Below, one piece after another: positions 63,159 to 64,000 of a stretch of DNA of 64,000 nt (the first letter of the stretch is position 1; every line of letters starts with the position of its first letter). The notes under the pieces were generated by a model. It searched no databases. It saw nothing but the letters and a program-made list of their open reading frames with translations, and was not told the DNA's origin. The position numbers and the translations under genes were made by a program. Source of the stretch: Eubacteriales bacterium (GTDB lineage: Bacteria > Bacillota > Clostridia > Lachnospirales > Lachnospiraceae); contig JAUNHA010000002.1 of assembly GCA_030524135.1 (NCBI GenBank), forward strand, positions 1 through 64,000, read 5' to 3'.

Positions 63159-64000
63159 TTATGCAAACTGGCTGTAATAAAGCTCTGCATAAGCTCCGCC
63201 CGCCCTGAGCAGGCTCTCATGCGTCCCCTGTTCGATGATATTACCATTCTGCATAAACAGGATCAGATCCGCATCCACGATCGTGGACAGTCTGTGTGCG
63301 ATCACAAAGCTCGTTCTGTTTTTCATAAGCTCCTTCATGGCTTTTCCGATTTCTATCTCCGTTCTCGTGTCAACGCTGGAGGTCGCCTCGTCCAGAATCA
63401 GCACCGGCGGGTTCCGGAGAAAGACCCTTGCGATCGTAAGCAGCTGCCTCTGTCCGACAGAAATATTTTCCGCGTCATTGCTGAGAACGGTATCGTAGCC
63501 GTGCGGCATGGTTCGGACGAAAAAGTCCACTCTCGCCGCCTTTGCCGCCGCAATGATCTCCTCCCGGGATGCCTCCGGCCTGCTGTAGGCGATGTTCTCC
63601 GCGATCGAACCGCCAAACAGCCAGGTATCCTGCAGCACCATGCCGAACTGGTCTCTCAGATTTGCCCGCGTCATCGCCGTCGTATCTGTTCCGTCCAGAC
63701 TGATCTTACCGCCGCAAAGTTCATAGAAACGCATGAGCAGGTTGATCAGCGTTGTCTTGCCCGCCCCCGTACTGCCGACAATCGCCACCTTCTGTCCCGG
63801 CTTTACGGAAAAGCTGATATCCTTCATCAGGATATGCTCCGGCGTATAGCCAAAACGTACATTCTGAAACTCCACCACTCCCTCAGCATGCAGAAGCACT
63901 GCAGGCTTCTCCGGATCCGCGGTGATCTCCTCCTCATCAAGCATCTCATAAATGCGTTCCAGGGAAGCCAGCGCGGACTGCATGGTATTTACCATATAGG
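63159..64000 (-). CDS. ABC exporter, fused permease/ATPase, C-terminal part (5' end outside window)
   Basis: The frame stays open to the right edge, so only the last ~280 residues are present: the end of the transmembrane domain (MVNTMQSALASLERIYEMLD coupling helix) and the complete ATPase domain. Walker A is GSTGAGKTT, the Q-loop is QFGMVLQDTWLFGG, the signature ISVGQRQLLTIARVF (Val replaces the usual second Gly region residue Gly/Glu type) and Walker B VLILDEATSSVD. It belongs to the MsbA/BmrA/LmrA multidrug and lipid exporter group; such half-transporters are often encoded in pairs. No substrate can be assigned. Confidence 0.92.
   Translation of the reverse strand, partial: YMVNTMQSALASLERIYEMLDEEEITADPEKPAVLLHAEGVVEFQNVRFGYTPEHILMKDISFSVKPGQKVAIVGSTGAGKTTLINLLMRFYELCGGKISLDGTDTTAMTRANLRDQFGMVLQDTWLFGGSIAENIAYSRPEASREEIIAAAKAARVDFFVRTMPHGYDTVLSNDAENISVGQRQLLTIARVFLRNPPVLILDEATSSVDTRTEIEIGKAMKELMKNRTSFVIAHRLSTIVDADLILFMQNGNIIEQGTHESLLRAGGAYAELYYSQFA

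Overview
The window is one contiguous piece of a Gram-positive chromosome, most likely a gut-type Clostridia of the family Lachnospiraceae. The evidence is the roughly half-GC composition, strong AGGAGG ribosome sites, a SAM-I riboswitch on metK, a sugar transporter paired with YesM/YesN-type regulators, DUF2142 and YARHG proteins, and many LysR-type regulators. I cannot name the genus. No rRNA, tRNA, CRISPR array, prophage or insertion sequence was seen. Both ends cut through genes: a secreted repeat protein on the left and an ABC exporter on the right.

Layout. 1-2.8 kb: the end of an Asp-rich cell-wall-binding repeat protein, then a tyrosine recombinase. 2.8-12.3 kb: central metabolism (class II aldolase, Pgi, MTA/SAH nucleosidase, MurG, MetK under a SAM-I riboswitch) plus a three-gene envelope cassette resembling Bacillus YdjI-YdjG-YdjH. 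12.4-18.6 kb: a VanR/VanS-like two-component system, a large secreted membrane protein and an ABC-2 transporter in one operon. 18.7-26.9 kb: a tight run of six genes for surface polymer and polyphosphate metabolism (DUF2142 protein, RfbC, polysaccharide-export permease, PlsC, Ppx/GppA-HD, Ppk). 27.0-27.6 kb: ferritin with an unusual duplicated leader. 27.7-36.6 kb: MglBAC sugar transporter and a three-component sugar sensor (anchored binding protein, YesM-like kinase, AraC-type regulator), with a radical SAM gene. 36.7-45.1 kb: an NlpC/P60 hydrolase, an M20 amidohydrolase with two membrane partners, an amidohydrolase, an EamA exporter and two LysR regulators. 45.1-50.5 kb: PhnDCEE transporter plus a UshA-like 5'-nucleotidase. 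50.7-51.0 kb: a short glutaredoxin-like gene with an in-frame UGA. 51.0-57.1 kb: carAB and a MATE transporter. 57.1-60.6 kb: zinc-ribbon/YARHG membrane proteins, a small unknown protein and QueT behind a probable preQ1 riboswitch. 60.6-64 kb: a third LysR regulator, an MFS transporter and the ABC exporter.

The most notable observation is the glutaredoxin-like gene at 50688-50969 (minus). Its only well-placed ribosome site and ATG lie upstream of an in-frame TGA. The TGA replaces the first Cys of the expected CxxC active site, giving UGGC. It is followed 23 nt later by the GG of a small apical loop on a stem with a bulged U, as in bacterial SECIS elements. It is therefore a strong selenoprotein candidate that ordinary annotation would truncate to 76 residues without its active site. 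Second is a 36/41-identical promoter-region repeat upstream of two neighbouring minus-strand transcription units around 59-60 kb, which suggests shared control of an uncharacterised zinc-ribbon/YARHG module.
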